Below are positions 8,473-18,462 of a DNA stretch of 33,089 nucleotides, piece after piece; within the stretch, counting starts at the first letter, position 1, and the number at the start of each line of letters is the position of its first letter. This stretch comes from Flavobacteriales bacterium (GTDB lineage Bacteria > Bacteroidota > Bacteroidia > Flavobacteriales_D > Cryomorphaceae), in assembly GCA_020201045.1 (NCBI GenBank), contig JAIVHP010000264.1, positions 1 through 33,089 on the forward strand, read 5' to 3'. The position numbers and the translations under genes are program-made. A model generated the notes under the pieces. It did no database searches and was not told where the DNA came from. It saw nothing but the letters and a program-made list of their open reading frames with translations.

Positions 8473-8781
8473 CTAAGAGCGATTGATTTTAGCTGCAATC
8501 TCCGCCAGTTCTTCCTGCGACAAATCCAATTTCGGTTTAGAGAAATTCATATCCGAAACGGAATTGATAGGAATGAGATGGACATGGGCATGAGGCACTT
8601 CCAGTCCGATAATCGAAATTCCAATTCGCTCACAATCCATCGCCGCTTCAATTTTCGCGGCTACCGATTTACTAAAAATCAGTATTTCGGAGAGTAGTTC
8701 TTCTGGCAGGTCAAAAATATAATCTACTTCGCGTTTGGGAATCACAAGCGTATGCCCTTTAGCCAGCGGATTGATATCCAA
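8473..8781 (-). CDS. HIT family protein, 5' end lost
   Basis: The product matches histidine-triad nucleotide hydrolases, with DINPLAKGHTLVIPKREVDY, SIIGLEVPHAHVHLIP (HxHxH active site) and NSVSDMNF. Family members are about 130 aa, whereas the only open start here (TTG at 8781) gives 102 aa. The missing N-terminus is still encoded upstream in the same frame (KIISGEIPSHKIAENDRFLA, back to about 8844), but no start codon precedes it and a TGA follows directly upstream. The homology begins exactly where greA homology stops, so the first few codons and the promoter side were removed by a deletion. It is probably non-functional, unless reads show the sequence is wrong. Confidence 0.8.
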   Translation of the reverse strand: MDINPLAKGHTLVIPKREVDYIFDLPEELLSEILIFSKSVAAKIEAAMDCERIGISIIGLEVPHAHVHLIPINSVSDMNFSKPKLDLSQEELAEIAAKINRS

Positions 8782-9095
8782 AAAGGCCAGAAAGCGATCG
8801 TTCTCGGCGATTTTATGCGATGGAATTTCTCCGGAAATAATTTTTGAATGTCCATTTGAGACTCATCGACGATTCTGGCATTTGCCAAAACGTCTTCCAT
8901 TTTTGCGATACGCGCTTCCAAATGTCCCTGCGCTTCTTTGGCGGCGTCGTATTCGGCATTTTCAGATAAGTCACCTTTATCGCGTGCTTCTGCAATTTGT
9001 TGTGAGATAGATGGTCTCTCTACCGTCTTTAATTGATGCAGCTCGTCTTTGATCTTTTGCAGACCTTCTTTGGTGTAGTAGTTTATTTGCGACAT
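8742..9095 (-). CDS. greA: Transcription elongation factor GreA, C-terminal half deleted
   Basis: GreA rescues backtracked RNA polymerase by inserting its coiled coil into the secondary channel. Residues 1-83 are a good GreA N-terminal domain, with MSQINYYTKEGLQKIKDELH, GDLSENAEYDAAKEAQGHLE (the acidic tip with its conserved Asp/Glu) and NARIVDESQMD. A normal protein is about 157 aa and ends in an FKBP-like domain. Here the frame instead runs into HIT-gene sequence read out of frame (KLFPEKFHRIK to KGIRL), giving 117 aa. The junction is near 8841-8850. The globular domain that anchors GreA to polymerase is absent, so this is a truncated gene or an assembly join. Confidence 0.85.
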   Translation of the reverse strand: MSQINYYTKEGLQKIKDELHQLKTVERPSISQQIAEARDKGDLSENAEYDAAKEAQGHLEARIAKMEDVLANARIVDESQMDIQKLFPEKFHRIKSPRTIAFWPFWISIRWLKGIRL

Positions 9096-9131
9096 CTTAA
9101 TTCATTTTTTACCAGGTGGGTTAAGCCAAAA

Positions 9132-9164
9132 AATGAGAAAACCCGTTTTCAGGGTTTTCTCATT
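9132..9164 (-). terminator. Terminator of the porV-like operon
   Basis: A 13-bp perfect stem AATGAGAAAACCC/GGGTTTTCTCATT with a 7-nt loop lies 30 nt after the stop of the PorV/PorQ-family gene. The A/T-rich base of the stem makes it usable in both directions, but on the plus strand only an intergenic region would feed it. Confidence 0.75.
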
Positions 9165-9193
9165 CTAATACAAAGTTAATACTATTTAAATAT

Positions 9194-10261
9194 TTACTGC
9201 GATTTTCCGAGGTGTATTCGGGCTCCAATACAGTGTGTTCCGTTAAAAGGATTGCTCGCTCTCCACGCATAGTCAAGCGATACTCTGGAGTTGTTTTCAC
9301 CAAACTTCAGTTGAACTCCCGCTCCTGCAGCAATTCCGGTGTAAACGTACCTTCTATCTGCATCATTGGTAATTCCCTCTTCGTAGTGGTAACCCCCACG
9401 GAGGTAAAACATCTCTTTAAAATTGTAAACCGCACCCACGAGAAAATTATCACGTGTAAAGGAATTTGCGATGAAAGTACCGTGGGCAGTAAGATTGTGG
9501 TTTTCGGCGAGAATGAAATCATAGCTCGCAGCAATGGATATTAGTGATGGCAACTCGTAATTTTCACTTCTCAATTCAGAAGTAAAAGAATAAGCTGCAT
9601 CAGGAGCGGCTCCTTCATAGCTCAAACCGTCGCCTTCGAACGACATCGTGGGTCCAACATTTTTCAATGAAATACCAAATTTAATCTGGTCACGGTCACC
9701 GGTCACATATTTAATCCCAGCATCAAATGCAACACCATTGGAATTTAGGTCTGCTACTGATTCAGAGATCACCTTCACAGTTATACCACCGTAAATGCTG
9801 TTTGAAAAGGCTTTTGCATAAGACAATCCGATATTCAGTACACTCATATTGAAAAAAGTCCCATCACCATCTGGCGTTTCTGTTGTTGTTCTCCGTATAT
9901 CGCCGAAACCAAATGATGCAACGGTAAATCCAATCGCACTAGTTTCGCCAACGCGTTGAGCTAAAGCCACGGAGTTAACACTAACATCAGAACCCGAAAG
10001 GTAATCTGAATAAGTAAAACCAATTTCTGTTTGCTCAACGAAGGCCATACCGGCTACGTTTTGAAACATCGACTCAACAGGCGTAGCATCGGCCATATTG
10101 GCTCCCGCAACACCGTTGCTTCGCACCCAGGGGTTTACCAGTAGCTGCATACCTCCTGCAGAACCGGCCCTGTCTGGGTTTCCGGCGTAAGCCGGAAACA
10201 CCAGGCAAATTGAGAATGCGGCAATGAAGGTTTTCACAAAAAATTTCAAACAGTTATTCAT
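9194..10261 (-). CDS. PorV/PorQ family outer-membrane protein
   Basis: This 355-aa predicted outer-membrane beta-barrel has an N-terminal signal peptide (FVKTFIAAFSICLVFPAYA). Typical PorV/PorQ-family features follow: AGSAGGMQLLVNPWVRSNGVAGANMADA and the PVESMFQNVAGMAF segment, then alternating strands ending SLDYAWRASNPFNGTHCIGARIHLG. PorV of the type 9 secretion system shuttles cargo to the surface sortase. Members such as this, sitting beside a TonB receptor and a large secreted protein, are probably dedicated partners of that gene set rather than the core PorV. It is 30 nt downstream of the 1462-aa gene and followed by a terminator. Confidence 0.85.
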   Translation of the reverse strand: MNNCLKFFVKTFIAAFSICLVFPAYAGNPDRAGSAGGMQLLVNPWVRSNGVAGANMADATPVESMFQNVAGMAFVEQTEIGFTYSDYLSGSDVSVNSVALAQRVGETSAIGFTVASFGFGDIRRTTTETPDGDGTFFNMSVLNIGLSYAKAFSNSIYGGITVKVISESVADLNSNGVAFDAGIKYVTGDRDQIKFGISLKNVGPTMSFEGDGLSYEGAAPDAAYSFTSELRSENYELPSLISIAASYDFILAENHNLTAHGTFIANSFTRDNFLVGAVYNFKEMFYLRGGYHYEEGITNDADRRYVYTGIAAGAGVQLKFGENNSRVSLDYAWRASNPFNGTHCIGARIHLGKSQ

Positions 10262-10291
10262 AGGTCAACAGTTGTAATCTCTGATTGTAGT

Positions 10292-13200
10292 TTAGAAGTT
10301 TCTCAAGTCGGTTGGGCGTGTAGCCATAAAGAATTTTAGCACTCGCTCTCCCAATCTTGGAGATTGCACATGAATTAAGTATACTCCACCCGCAATCGGA
10401 ATGAATGCTTCATTTTGTAAGTCCCATTCCAGGAAGGTATTGGGGTTATCCTTTTCGAGGATTCTCACCAATGTTCCGTTAATGGTAAAGATTTGAATTT
10501 TACACTCCGGAGGCAAATTCACAAACTTCACACGGTTATCAACTCTGCTTTGCTCGTACGACGAGTAAGCGTAGTATGGATTGGGCACAATATCGATCAA
10601 ATCAAGCGCATTCTCTCCTTCCTCCTGAACATTCGTGAAAGTTTCAATTCCTACAGTTGAAAATTCATACGAAGGATACCAGAAGTTTTCGCTCAAATCG
10701 TAGTTCTCATCAACTGGTGTAAATGGGAATGAAGCATCTCCTAATTCTTCCTTGGTAGTTGCATAAGGTTCATACGATCTGGCTACATGGGCGAAGATTT
10801 TCGCTTCGCCGGGAACCAATCCGTCTTCCGGAGAGAGATATTGCAAACCAGCTTCTCTGGCTAACTGAGAAAAGACAGGAATACCTATCCAATCCAGAGC
10901 TCTATAGGTTCTTCTAACTTCTACAGAGTTTCCGCGATTCAAACGTTCGTAGATAAACTGCCCGCCGTCGTACATTGGTACATCGCGGTCGTTATCTGTA
11001 ATCCGACGTTCGTTTCTAAAGGTGTATACGTAATGCTCACCGCCAAATAAAACTTGGTCACCCAGGTTTGTAGTAACTCTGGGGCTTGGATTCCAAAGCA
11101 TATCCTTTCCATTATCACCGGCCAATTGTGAGTTTTCGCCAAAAGCCATATTCTGTCGCTCGCCAGTTTCGGGAGTAATTGCATAACCGGGGAACCATGA
11201 CATACCAAACGAAAGCCCAAGCAGATCGCCTTCAGTGGAAGTATCGTCAAAGTAATCGGGATACTCGAGCGCCAGAAGTTCAAGCATGTCATCGATTTCC
11301 GATGCGCTCATATCATCGATATCCTCCTGGATTATTACCTGGTTTCCATTGAAAGTAGCTTCGGCCACATTCGCTCCCGGTTCAAGTTGGTGTCTTCCAT
11401 TTTTATCTACGGAGAGTGCACCCCTTAAATCCATTTTCTCAGCTCGCAGTTGAGCAAATAAAGGATTCGACTGCATTTCATAAACCGGAACGCGACTCCA
11501 TTTAGACTTATCTTGCGTGATGAACAAGTCAACAGAATTCAATGGCGAAAGATCTCTACTTCCATTGATCAATTGCGCTCTCGCGGCATTGCTCAATGGA
11601 GCGGGGCCACAGTCGTAAGCGGCAACCAATCGCGCTGGAGCAAAAGTTCCACCAACGATATCCTCAAACAGCTGGTCGTCGTCTACATTCGGGTAGTCGT
11701 TAAAAACGAAAGGGTGAATTGAACCATCGGCCTGCTGATAGCACGGACCATCGGCCTCTTCGGCATCTGGTTCGTCTTCTTGTATAATCCCAGACCTAAT
11801 CCAATTGAAGAAGTTATTTCCTTCTTGATCTGGCACACCTTCGAGCCATTCTTCTCCTGTAAACTCAATGCCAGACGAAAGGGGTTGTGGATAGAATGCC
11901 AACAGATTCGCATTGTTATTTACGATTTCATTTTCGTATTGACCTATCTCTACGGAAATTCCATACTCAGGTACGATTTGTTCATTGGCCACTTCGATGG
12001 TATTTTCACTAAAGATTGTGTCTTCTGGATTATCTACATAAATCATAAACCATCTAGCGTCATTGAAATCCCCTTCATAACCACCATCATCGGCTAAATC
12101 ATTTGTAAACTTCAGCTCAAAGTCAGCCGATACAACATTCAAAGGATCGATGACCTTCACATTTATCGGACCTCTTCCCGGTAAGTAAGAGACCCTATCT
12201 ACTTTGTAAGGTGATGATTCCATAACGGCATTAACAGACTCATCGTCCATGAGTAGATCATTCCCGCCGTTTCCAGCGCCTTCTACTCTAGTAATTGGCA
12301 CTCCGTCTCCGTAATTCGTTTGAGAAACCGTTCCGAACTGCTCGGGTGAAGGTTTGTGAGGAATTACCGTGATGGGCGTAATTTCACCTGTTGCACTAGA
12401 TCTACCGCGTAGGTAAGGAAATGCCTGACCAGTCAATACATTCGGATCTGGATTATAGGGTTCATATTCGTTGTAACCGTAAGCAATTGCCACGAAGTAG
12501 TACTTCTTGAAATTTATTAATCGCGTATCTCCCGAAGCAAACTGATCTTCTGTTACCTGAAAAGAATGCGTAATTCCTCGGTTTGCACCATTTACCTTTT
12601 CTGTAGGCACGGGTAAACCGATGGACTCATCGAACTCGTAATTAACGATCTGTGCGATCGGATCTCCATTTTCTTCAAAATCGCGAATATCACACTGAAA
12701 TACCAGACGTGACCGCTCAGGATCTTGTATATCACCAACGGAAACTTCAGCATCTCTCAATTGATAGATTTGATAACCTTGAAACCGATAGAATCGATCG
12801 TTTGGAGTACCGTCCAAATCAGTGGGGGGAATAGTAGGATCCAATTCCACATATTGCTCACCTTGATTATTACTCAAAGGACTGGTATTTCTGATGTAAA
12901 GAATTGCTTCCTTATCTAATTCCTGAGCTGTCAAATCTGGCGCATCAGGACCATCGAGAAGCCTAAAACAATTCTCAAATAGAGCTTGTGCCTTGTCATC
13001 TGCCTGGAACAAGGCTCCAACAGACGCAAAAGGACCACCTGTTTGCGCCCTGGCATAAACAGCACCGACCGTTATGTTATTAAATTCTCCTGGATCTAAG
13101 GTGAAAGGTCCAGCAGATTGCATGAAACGACGGTCTGCTGGTGGATTACCTTCATTCTCTTCAGTCCAGCCACCGGCTATGCCATAATTAGGGTCAATTC

Positions 13201-14680
13201 CACCCGTTCCCCAATTTAAAGGATCCGAATCACCGGGAAACATAAAGTCTGCGTCGAGGGCCGATTGATCGGTAGGGTTGTAACCCGTTCCGCCAAAAGT
13301 CATTTCTACACCGTTTCTCCAAATACCGCGCATGAAATTATAGTATTCCACCGCCACCTGAGGGTCTAAAGTCGGCGCTGGACCATCTGCGTTATTGTGG
13401 TATAGGAACCTTCTCATTCCAAAGCGCTCATTGTCGATAATCGAATCAACACCACCAGGCTCTAACGAATCGGCGAGATTAAAGTAGCCAAGACCATTAA
13501 GTGCTTCTCCTTCGCCTATTCCATAAGCGTTATTAATGCCATCGGGGTCCTGGTAAGGTCCTTCGAAGAAATCAATTCCAAGTGCTGGTGGCTGAGAGCC
13601 ATAACCCGGACCACTCGTACTTCCTTCATCGTTATCGTCACCATTATATGTGTATCCCAAACCTCTGCCAACGTCACATCCAACAAAGTCGTCACTAAAA
13701 TTACCCAAGTCGGTATCAATCCATTGGGCGAAATAAGTATCTTCTAATGTCAATGAACCTCTGTTTATCAACACATAATTGCAAAAGGTCATGTTGTTAA
13801 TCTCGTCGTTTGTAGTAAAACCAAACATCTGAGCCTGAATTTCCATACCGATCGGTTCACCCTGAGATTCGGTGTGAACATTCCCTTTATCGTTAAACAC
13901 CCAATACATGCTAAAGTCACCAAATAAAGGAACAGGGTCTGTTACCAAACGCGTTCTACAATCTATTTCCTGATCGAGGTCATAAAGTGGATAATCTCCC
14001 AATGTGGGTTCATAGATATCCGGAGTGGTTAATATTTCACCAGATTCTGGATCTCTGAGATCGGCAAATGGAGCAATGTTGAAGCTTTGTCCAAGTGATA
14101 CATCGCCTTCTGCAGGCCATTCCAAAATTTCTGTCGGGATATCGTATCCGTTTTCAAAAAGTGGGTCGGTAGTGGGATCTATCCCCTGAGCCAGAAGGGT
14201 AAAATAATACCTGTGCGTTTCAACCATTTGGCGAGACATATTAAAAAATCTGTCCCACAACGTACACGTTTCGGGCTGAATTGAAGCTGCACCATCGGTA
14301 GTAAGCGGACCTGGCCAATAATCATTACCATTTTGCCGAAACCGCACTGCTGCAAGCTTTAAGTTACCTGCCGGATCTTCTCCTCCCATCCAGAGTGCAC
14401 CCGCAAAGATTGCGTGGTTTCCACCACCGGCGGGAACTTCGTAATAAGGCAACCCGTTACCACGGTCGTACCAGGTATTCCCGCCGGTTTCGGCTGCAGT
14501 ACGCACGTTATTGACGAAAAACTCTTGCAAAGACTGAGCGGGAGAACAATCTACCGCTTTGGCTTTAACCTGAGATTTAGAATCCTTGGATTTGGGTCCA
14601 ACGTATTCTCTAGCATTCAGATGGTTTATGCTGGCTGTGAGCAGAGCGAGGCATAATACTGTGTTCGTGAATACTCTCAT
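10292..14680 (-). CDS. Large secreted protein with T9SS-like C-terminal domain
   Basis: A 1462-aa protein with a signal peptide (NTVLCLALLTASINHLNA) followed by a long acidic, Asn/Asp/Gly-rich region with no recognised enzymatic motif. The last about 95 residues form a beta-sandwich resembling type 9 secretion sorting or FlgD-like domains: DIVPNPYYAYSSYEQSR, VKFVNLPPECKIQIFTINGT, and AGGVYLIHVQSPRLGERVLK. Similar very large proteins occur in Bacteroidota between a CarboxypepD_reg TonB receptor and a PorV/PorQ-family protein, the same layout as here with 29- and 30-nt gaps. It is predicted to reach the cell surface as part of that complex. Its ligand is unknown. Confidence 0.8.
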   Translation of the reverse strand: MRVFTNTVLCLALLTASINHLNAREYVGPKSKDSKSQVKAKAVDCSPAQSLQEFFVNNVRTAAETGGNTWYDRGNGLPYYEVPAGGGNHAIFAGALWMGGEDPAGNLKLAAVRFRQNGNDYWPGPLTTDGAASIQPETCTLWDRFFNMSRQMVETHRYYFTLLAQGIDPTTDPLFENGYDIPTEILEWPAEGDVSLGQSFNIAPFADLRDPESGEILTTPDIYEPTLGDYPLYDLDQEIDCRTRLVTDPVPLFGDFSMYWVFNDKGNVHTESQGEPIGMEIQAQMFGFTTNDEINNMTFCNYVLINRGSLTLEDTYFAQWIDTDLGNFSDDFVGCDVGRGLGYTYNGDDNDEGSTSGPGYGSQPPALGIDFFEGPYQDPDGINNAYGIGEGEALNGLGYFNLADSLEPGGVDSIIDNERFGMRRFLYHNNADGPAPTLDPQVAVEYYNFMRGIWRNGVEMTFGGTGYNPTDQSALDADFMFPGDSDPLNWGTGGIDPNYGIAGGWTEENEGNPPADRRFMQSAGPFTLDPGEFNNITVGAVYARAQTGGPFASVGALFQADDKAQALFENCFRLLDGPDAPDLTAQELDKEAILYIRNTSPLSNNQGEQYVELDPTIPPTDLDGTPNDRFYRFQGYQIYQLRDAEVSVGDIQDPERSRLVFQCDIRDFEENGDPIAQIVNYEFDESIGLPVPTEKVNGANRGITHSFQVTEDQFASGDTRLINFKKYYFVAIAYGYNEYEPYNPDPNVLTGQAFPYLRGRSSATGEITPITVIPHKPSPEQFGTVSQTNYGDGVPITRVEGAGNGGNDLLMDDESVNAVMESSPYKVDRVSYLPGRGPINVKVIDPLNVVSADFELKFTNDLADDGGYEGDFNDARWFMIYVDNPEDTIFSENTIEVANEQIVPEYGISVEIGQYENEIVNNNANLLAFYPQPLSSGIEFTGEEWLEGVPDQEGNNFFNWIRSGIIQEDEPDAEEADGPCYQQADGSIHPFVFNDYPNVDDDQLFEDIVGGTFAPARLVAAYDCGPAPLSNAARAQLINGSRDLSPLNSVDLFITQDKSKWSRVPVYEMQSNPLFAQLRAEKMDLRGALSVDKNGRHQLEPGANVAEATFNGNQVIIQEDIDDMSASEIDDMLELLALEYPDYFDDTSTEGDLLGLSFGMSWFPGYAITPETGERQNMAFGENSQLAGDNGKDMLWNPSPRVTTNLGDQVLFGGEHYVYTFRNERRITDNDRDVPMYDGGQFIYERLNRGNSVEVRRTYRALDWIGIPVFSQLAREAGLQYLSPEDGLVPGEAKIFAHVARSYEPYATTKEELGDASFPFTPVDENYDLSENFWYPSYEFSTVGIETFTNVQEEGENALDLIDIVPNPYYAYSSYEQSRVDNRVKFVNLPPECKIQIFTINGTLVRILEKDNPNTFLEWDLQNEAFIPIAGGVYLIHVQSPRLGERVLKFFMATRPTDLRNF

Positions 14681-14709
14681 AATTTATCTTATTTCTCTCT
14701 AAATATTTA

Positions 14710-17700
14710 TTAAAAGTCTAATCTGATACCAAGCTGTATAGTTCTTGGAGCAGAGTAATTAAATGGATTGGCAGCTTTCAGCGCATACATCTGTCTGAAT
14801 GCTGTTTCGTCTAATTGTGTTCTAATGTTTGGTTGAAACTGTGGTGCCGCCAGATATCCATCGTCGTCTGGGTTACCGGTAAATCGGTACACACCTAAAA
14901 TGTTTTGCGTATCAAAAATATTATTAATCAAAAGGTAGGCATTTAACATCGCAGACTTCTTTTTATCGCCTTTACCCAGCTCAAGTGCCCAGGATTTATC
15001 AATCTGAACGTTCACTCTAAACTGCCATGGAACGCGTGACCCGTTCACGGTACCTTCAAGTTGTGGCGATCCCGATGGATTGATAAATGCTGCACCCGTT
15101 GCCAATCTCTGTCGTGAGTAAGGTGTACCTGACCCCAAGTTACCAACGACATTTAGACCGGCATTGGCAAAGATCTGGCTTCCGCCAATAACTGGACCAT
15201 TGTAGTCCTTACCCGAGCCGTAACGGTAATCGAATGTTGTGATAAATACATGGCGTTGGTCTCTATCTGTTGGGAAAATAACCCGGAGGTTTGGCTCGCC
15301 AGAGTTAACCAGATTCAAGGCCGAACCAGAACTCGAACCGGTTGCAGAAGCAAACTGTAAAGTATAAGCTGCTCTTAAACTCACATTACCTGTTCTTCTC
15401 AAGTCGTACGTTAACGTCATACCCTTGGTCGTTCCAAAGTCGAAGTTGTCATAAGTTGTAAAAGTAACGGGATAGGCACCGAGTAATCTTCTCGCTTGAA
15501 TCTCATCCCTCGTTTCGCGGTAAAATGCAGAAATCTTTAAAGATGAACTCCTGGAAAGTACTTGCTGGAATCCAAGTTCGTAGTCGATCGTAGTCGTCGG
15601 CAACAGATTTGGATTGGCTATAGGTGTATTTCCCAGGTTCTGAACAAACAAGTAATCTATTGGATTGAATACATTCTGCCCCGTTGGTCTTTGCGTCAAA
15701 ACATCGTAGTGGGCGAAGAACACCGCTTCATCAGAAATAGGGAATGAAAATGCTATACGCGGCATAAAATTCCACTGTGGTTCGTAATCTCTAAAGGCAT
15801 CTGCCGTTAAGTTCTCTCCTACTTCATCTGGATCGACCAATAGAGGTGCAATTCCAGATGGGGTGAAGATGCCTTCTCTGGGATCTGGAATCTCAACACC
15901 CTGGGAGTTAAACCAGGTATTTCCATCTCGATAACCATTTATTGCCGTTGGGTTTTGAAGATCGTTTACATAAACCACCCAATCGTCTTGAACAACATTA
16001 GGCTGATTTTGTAGGTAGGCATTCTCATCGCCTGTAAGATTTCTAGAGTCACCAACGGTAACAGCTTCACCTATAACAAATTGATCTTTAAGCGTAGGCT
16101 GGTTGGCATCAAAGCGGTCTACACGTAACCCTACGTTGAAGATAATGTCGTCAAAAGCAAACTTATCCATCACGTAAAACGATGCGTAAATGGGATCGAA
16201 GGCACCAACTGGTCTTGTTCTGTTGCCGGCTTCGTCGGTGGCATTAAAGAAATCTTCAATGGTAGGAGAACCGCCGCTCAAGCGATTTCCCAAATAATCG
16301 AAACCGTAGTAATTAACCAGGGCGTTGTTTCCCTGACGGAGCAACTCATCTGCACTAAACATATCCAATTCGAAGAGATCCGGGTCGAGGGCATCTACAT
16401 AGATGTAATCATCACCGTTAGGATTTAAACCCAGCGTAGATCGAAGGTTTCTGTCAAATGTTGACTGACTTCCGATGTCGATTAATCTGTCGTAGGTTAA
16501 ATACGTTTGATTATTGATCTCTTGTGCTACGGGACTTGATTCGAAATCCAACTCTTCTATATGTGAATTCGTCAACTGGCGTGCCTGATTCCAAAGACCT
16601 ACAGGCGATCGCACCGTAAAAGAACGCTGTGTAAACTGTTCGAATTCAAAACCCAATGTTATCGCGTGATCTCCCACATCGGCATTACCCGAAGCCGTAA
16701 TTCGGAACTGGTCCTGATCGAAAACCTGGAATGAATTGAAGGGTGCTCCCAGTGGCCTGTACAAGTTGTACACATCATCTGGTAATCGCCCGTTTCGTAA
16801 TCCGTTTGCTCCGTCAATATCATTTCCATCTCGAACCGTAAAACCTAATTGATCGTAGAATTCATATAGTCCCGTGGTGTAAGAAGCTAAACCGGGATTT
16901 GTCTCGCTGGGAGTAAACGTTGTTTCCAGCGTTCTGAATCCAGAGTGCACAAAAGCGTCCAGGCTATCGCCATCGAAAGAATAGTTTGGCGTTTCTATGG
17001 TTTCAAACTTTCCCACATAGCCATAATTAAACAATCGGTCTTCGTGCAGCGGGTCTTGTTGCTTAAAGCGTCTCTGACTATAGTCGATCATAACGCTGTA
17101 AAAGGCATTTTTAATTAACCCATCAGCTTCTTGATCATCATCTGCAAAACGTTGCGTAAACCGACCGAAAGCTCTCCAGGTTTGATCTGTAGATCGTCCG
17201 TTACTTCCAGAATTAAACAAGCTATTTTGGTAGCTGTAAATATTATCCTGCACCCAGTCAAAAGTACCGCCAAAAGAAAGATCGATATTTGGACCTGTAG
17301 CGACATCTAGTTTACCAGTTAGCGACACACCTTGCTGCCTGTCGTTCTGGCGCGCTGGCACTTCTTCCCAATCATCTGATCTTAGAAACTCAGCATTCGG
17401 ATTACCTTGGACATTTGGTGTAACTGTTGTTGAATTCTGCGGAACACCATTCTCGTCAATATATTGATCTCCCGAAGGATCTACTTCTACTCCACTAAAC
17501 TCAAAATCAATTGGATTTGCCAAAAGTTGTTGGCGCGTAGACTCCTTGATACGGTATTGTCTAATTGAAGGTCTGTTGTCAAGCGAGTTCCTGTAGTTTC
17601 CCGAAACAAAAAATCCCAGAATCGGATCTGTTTTATTTCCCTCAGCATCCTTTTTCCAGAGCAGTGGACCTGATATTACAGCCTCAATCTGTGTTTGGGC

Positions 17701-18462
17701 GTAACGGTCTAAGCCGATACCGTCACCATCTTCGTTTGCAAAACCAGAAGTGATGATATCCAGACTTCCAAAATACTCACTGCTCGCTCCACGTGTAGTA
17801 ATAGATATAATACCACCTGTCGCATCACCGTAGTTAGCGGGAATACCACCGGTTAATACCTGAACTTCCTCGATGGCCGCTTTGGGAAGGTTATTTGATC
17901 CCCTTACTTTAATACCATCTATATAGTAGAATGTGTTTCCTTCACGGGCACCGCGGAGTGAAACCCCCGCTCCGGTTTCTTGCACCCCACCAACTGTGGC
18001 GGCGATGGATGTGGCAGACCGACCTGGCATCTTGTTGATATCTTCTCTTGTAACAGTTCCTCCCGTGGATCCCCCATCTTTATCGATAAGCGGAACAGTG
18101 TAGTCCACAACTTCAAACTCATCAAGTTTTACTCCACTGTCTAATTCAACATCCAGGAAAGTTATTTTGGAGTTATTAATCTCTACACCGTTAATGCGTT
18201 TAGCGTTGTAACCCACAAATGATATAGATATATTGTATTCACCGGGTGGAATTGGTTTAATGGTATATTCTCCATCAAAATTGGTTGAACCACCGGCAAC
18301 TTGTCTGTCACCTTTTAATAACACCAGGTTAACAAATGGTAAAGGTTCGCCCGTTTCGGAGTCTGTCAAAGTTCCCTTTAGCGTACCAGATCCTACCTGC
18401 GCATACACGGAAAATGAAGAAAATAGGAAAACCAATCCCAGGAAGTAAAGATTTCGCAACAT
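14710..18462 (-). CDS. TonB-dependent receptor with CarboxypepD_reg-like domain
   Basis: This is a 1250-aa outer-membrane receptor. A signal peptide (YFLGLVFLFSSFSVYAQ) precedes a carboxypeptidase-regulatory-like domain at about 25-110 (LKGTLTDSETGEPLPFVNLV, GEYTIKPIPPGEYNISISF). The plug domain follows at about 125-235 with VGGVQETGAGVSLRGAREG, YYIDGIKVRG and EEVQVLTGGIPANYGDATGG. The remainder is a 22-strand-type barrel ending SAPRTIQLGIRLDF. It is the first gene of the three-gene minus-strand unit with the 1462-aa protein and the PorV-like protein. The 275-nt upstream region has no clear regulator site. The transported substrate cannot be predicted. Confidence 0.9.
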   Translation of the reverse strand: MLRNLYFLGLVFLFSSFSVYAQVGSGTLKGTLTDSETGEPLPFVNLVLLKGDRQVAGGSTNFDGEYTIKPIPPGEYNISISFVGYNAKRINGVEINNSKITFLDVELDSGVKLDEFEVVDYTVPLIDKDGGSTGGTVTREDINKMPGRSATSIAATVGGVQETGAGVSLRGAREGNTFYYIDGIKVRGSNNLPKAAIEEVQVLTGGIPANYGDATGGIISITTRGASSEYFGSLDIITSGFANEDGDGIGLDRYAQTQIEAVISGPLLWKKDAEGNKTDPILGFFVSGNYRNSLDNRPSIRQYRIKESTRQQLLANPIDFEFSGVEVDPSGDQYIDENGVPQNSTTVTPNVQGNPNAEFLRSDDWEEVPARQNDRQQGVSLTGKLDVATGPNIDLSFGGTFDWVQDNIYSYQNSLFNSGSNGRSTDQTWRAFGRFTQRFADDDQEADGLIKNAFYSVMIDYSQRRFKQQDPLHEDRLFNYGYVGKFETIETPNYSFDGDSLDAFVHSGFRTLETTFTPSETNPGLASYTTGLYEFYDQLGFTVRDGNDIDGANGLRNGRLPDDVYNLYRPLGAPFNSFQVFDQDQFRITASGNADVGDHAITLGFEFEQFTQRSFTVRSPVGLWNQARQLTNSHIEELDFESSPVAQEINNQTYLTYDRLIDIGSQSTFDRNLRSTLGLNPNGDDYIYVDALDPDLFELDMFSADELLRQGNNALVNYYGFDYLGNRLSGGSPTIEDFFNATDEAGNRTRPVGAFDPIYASFYVMDKFAFDDIIFNVGLRVDRFDANQPTLKDQFVIGEAVTVGDSRNLTGDENAYLQNQPNVVQDDWVVYVNDLQNPTAINGYRDGNTWFNSQGVEIPDPREGIFTPSGIAPLLVDPDEVGENLTADAFRDYEPQWNFMPRIAFSFPISDEAVFFAHYDVLTQRPTGQNVFNPIDYLFVQNLGNTPIANPNLLPTTTIDYELGFQQVLSRSSSLKISAFYRETRDEIQARRLLGAYPVTFTTYDNFDFGTTKGMTLTYDLRRTGNVSLRAAYTLQFASATGSSSGSALNLVNSGEPNLRVIFPTDRDQRHVFITTFDYRYGSGKDYNGPVIGGSQIFANAGLNVVGNLGSGTPYSRQRLATGAAFINPSGSPQLEGTVNGSRVPWQFRVNVQIDKSWALELGKGDKKKSAMLNAYLLINNIFDTQNILGVYRFTGNPDDDGYLAAPQFQPNIRTQLDETAFRQMYALKAANPFNYSAPRTIQLGIRLDF

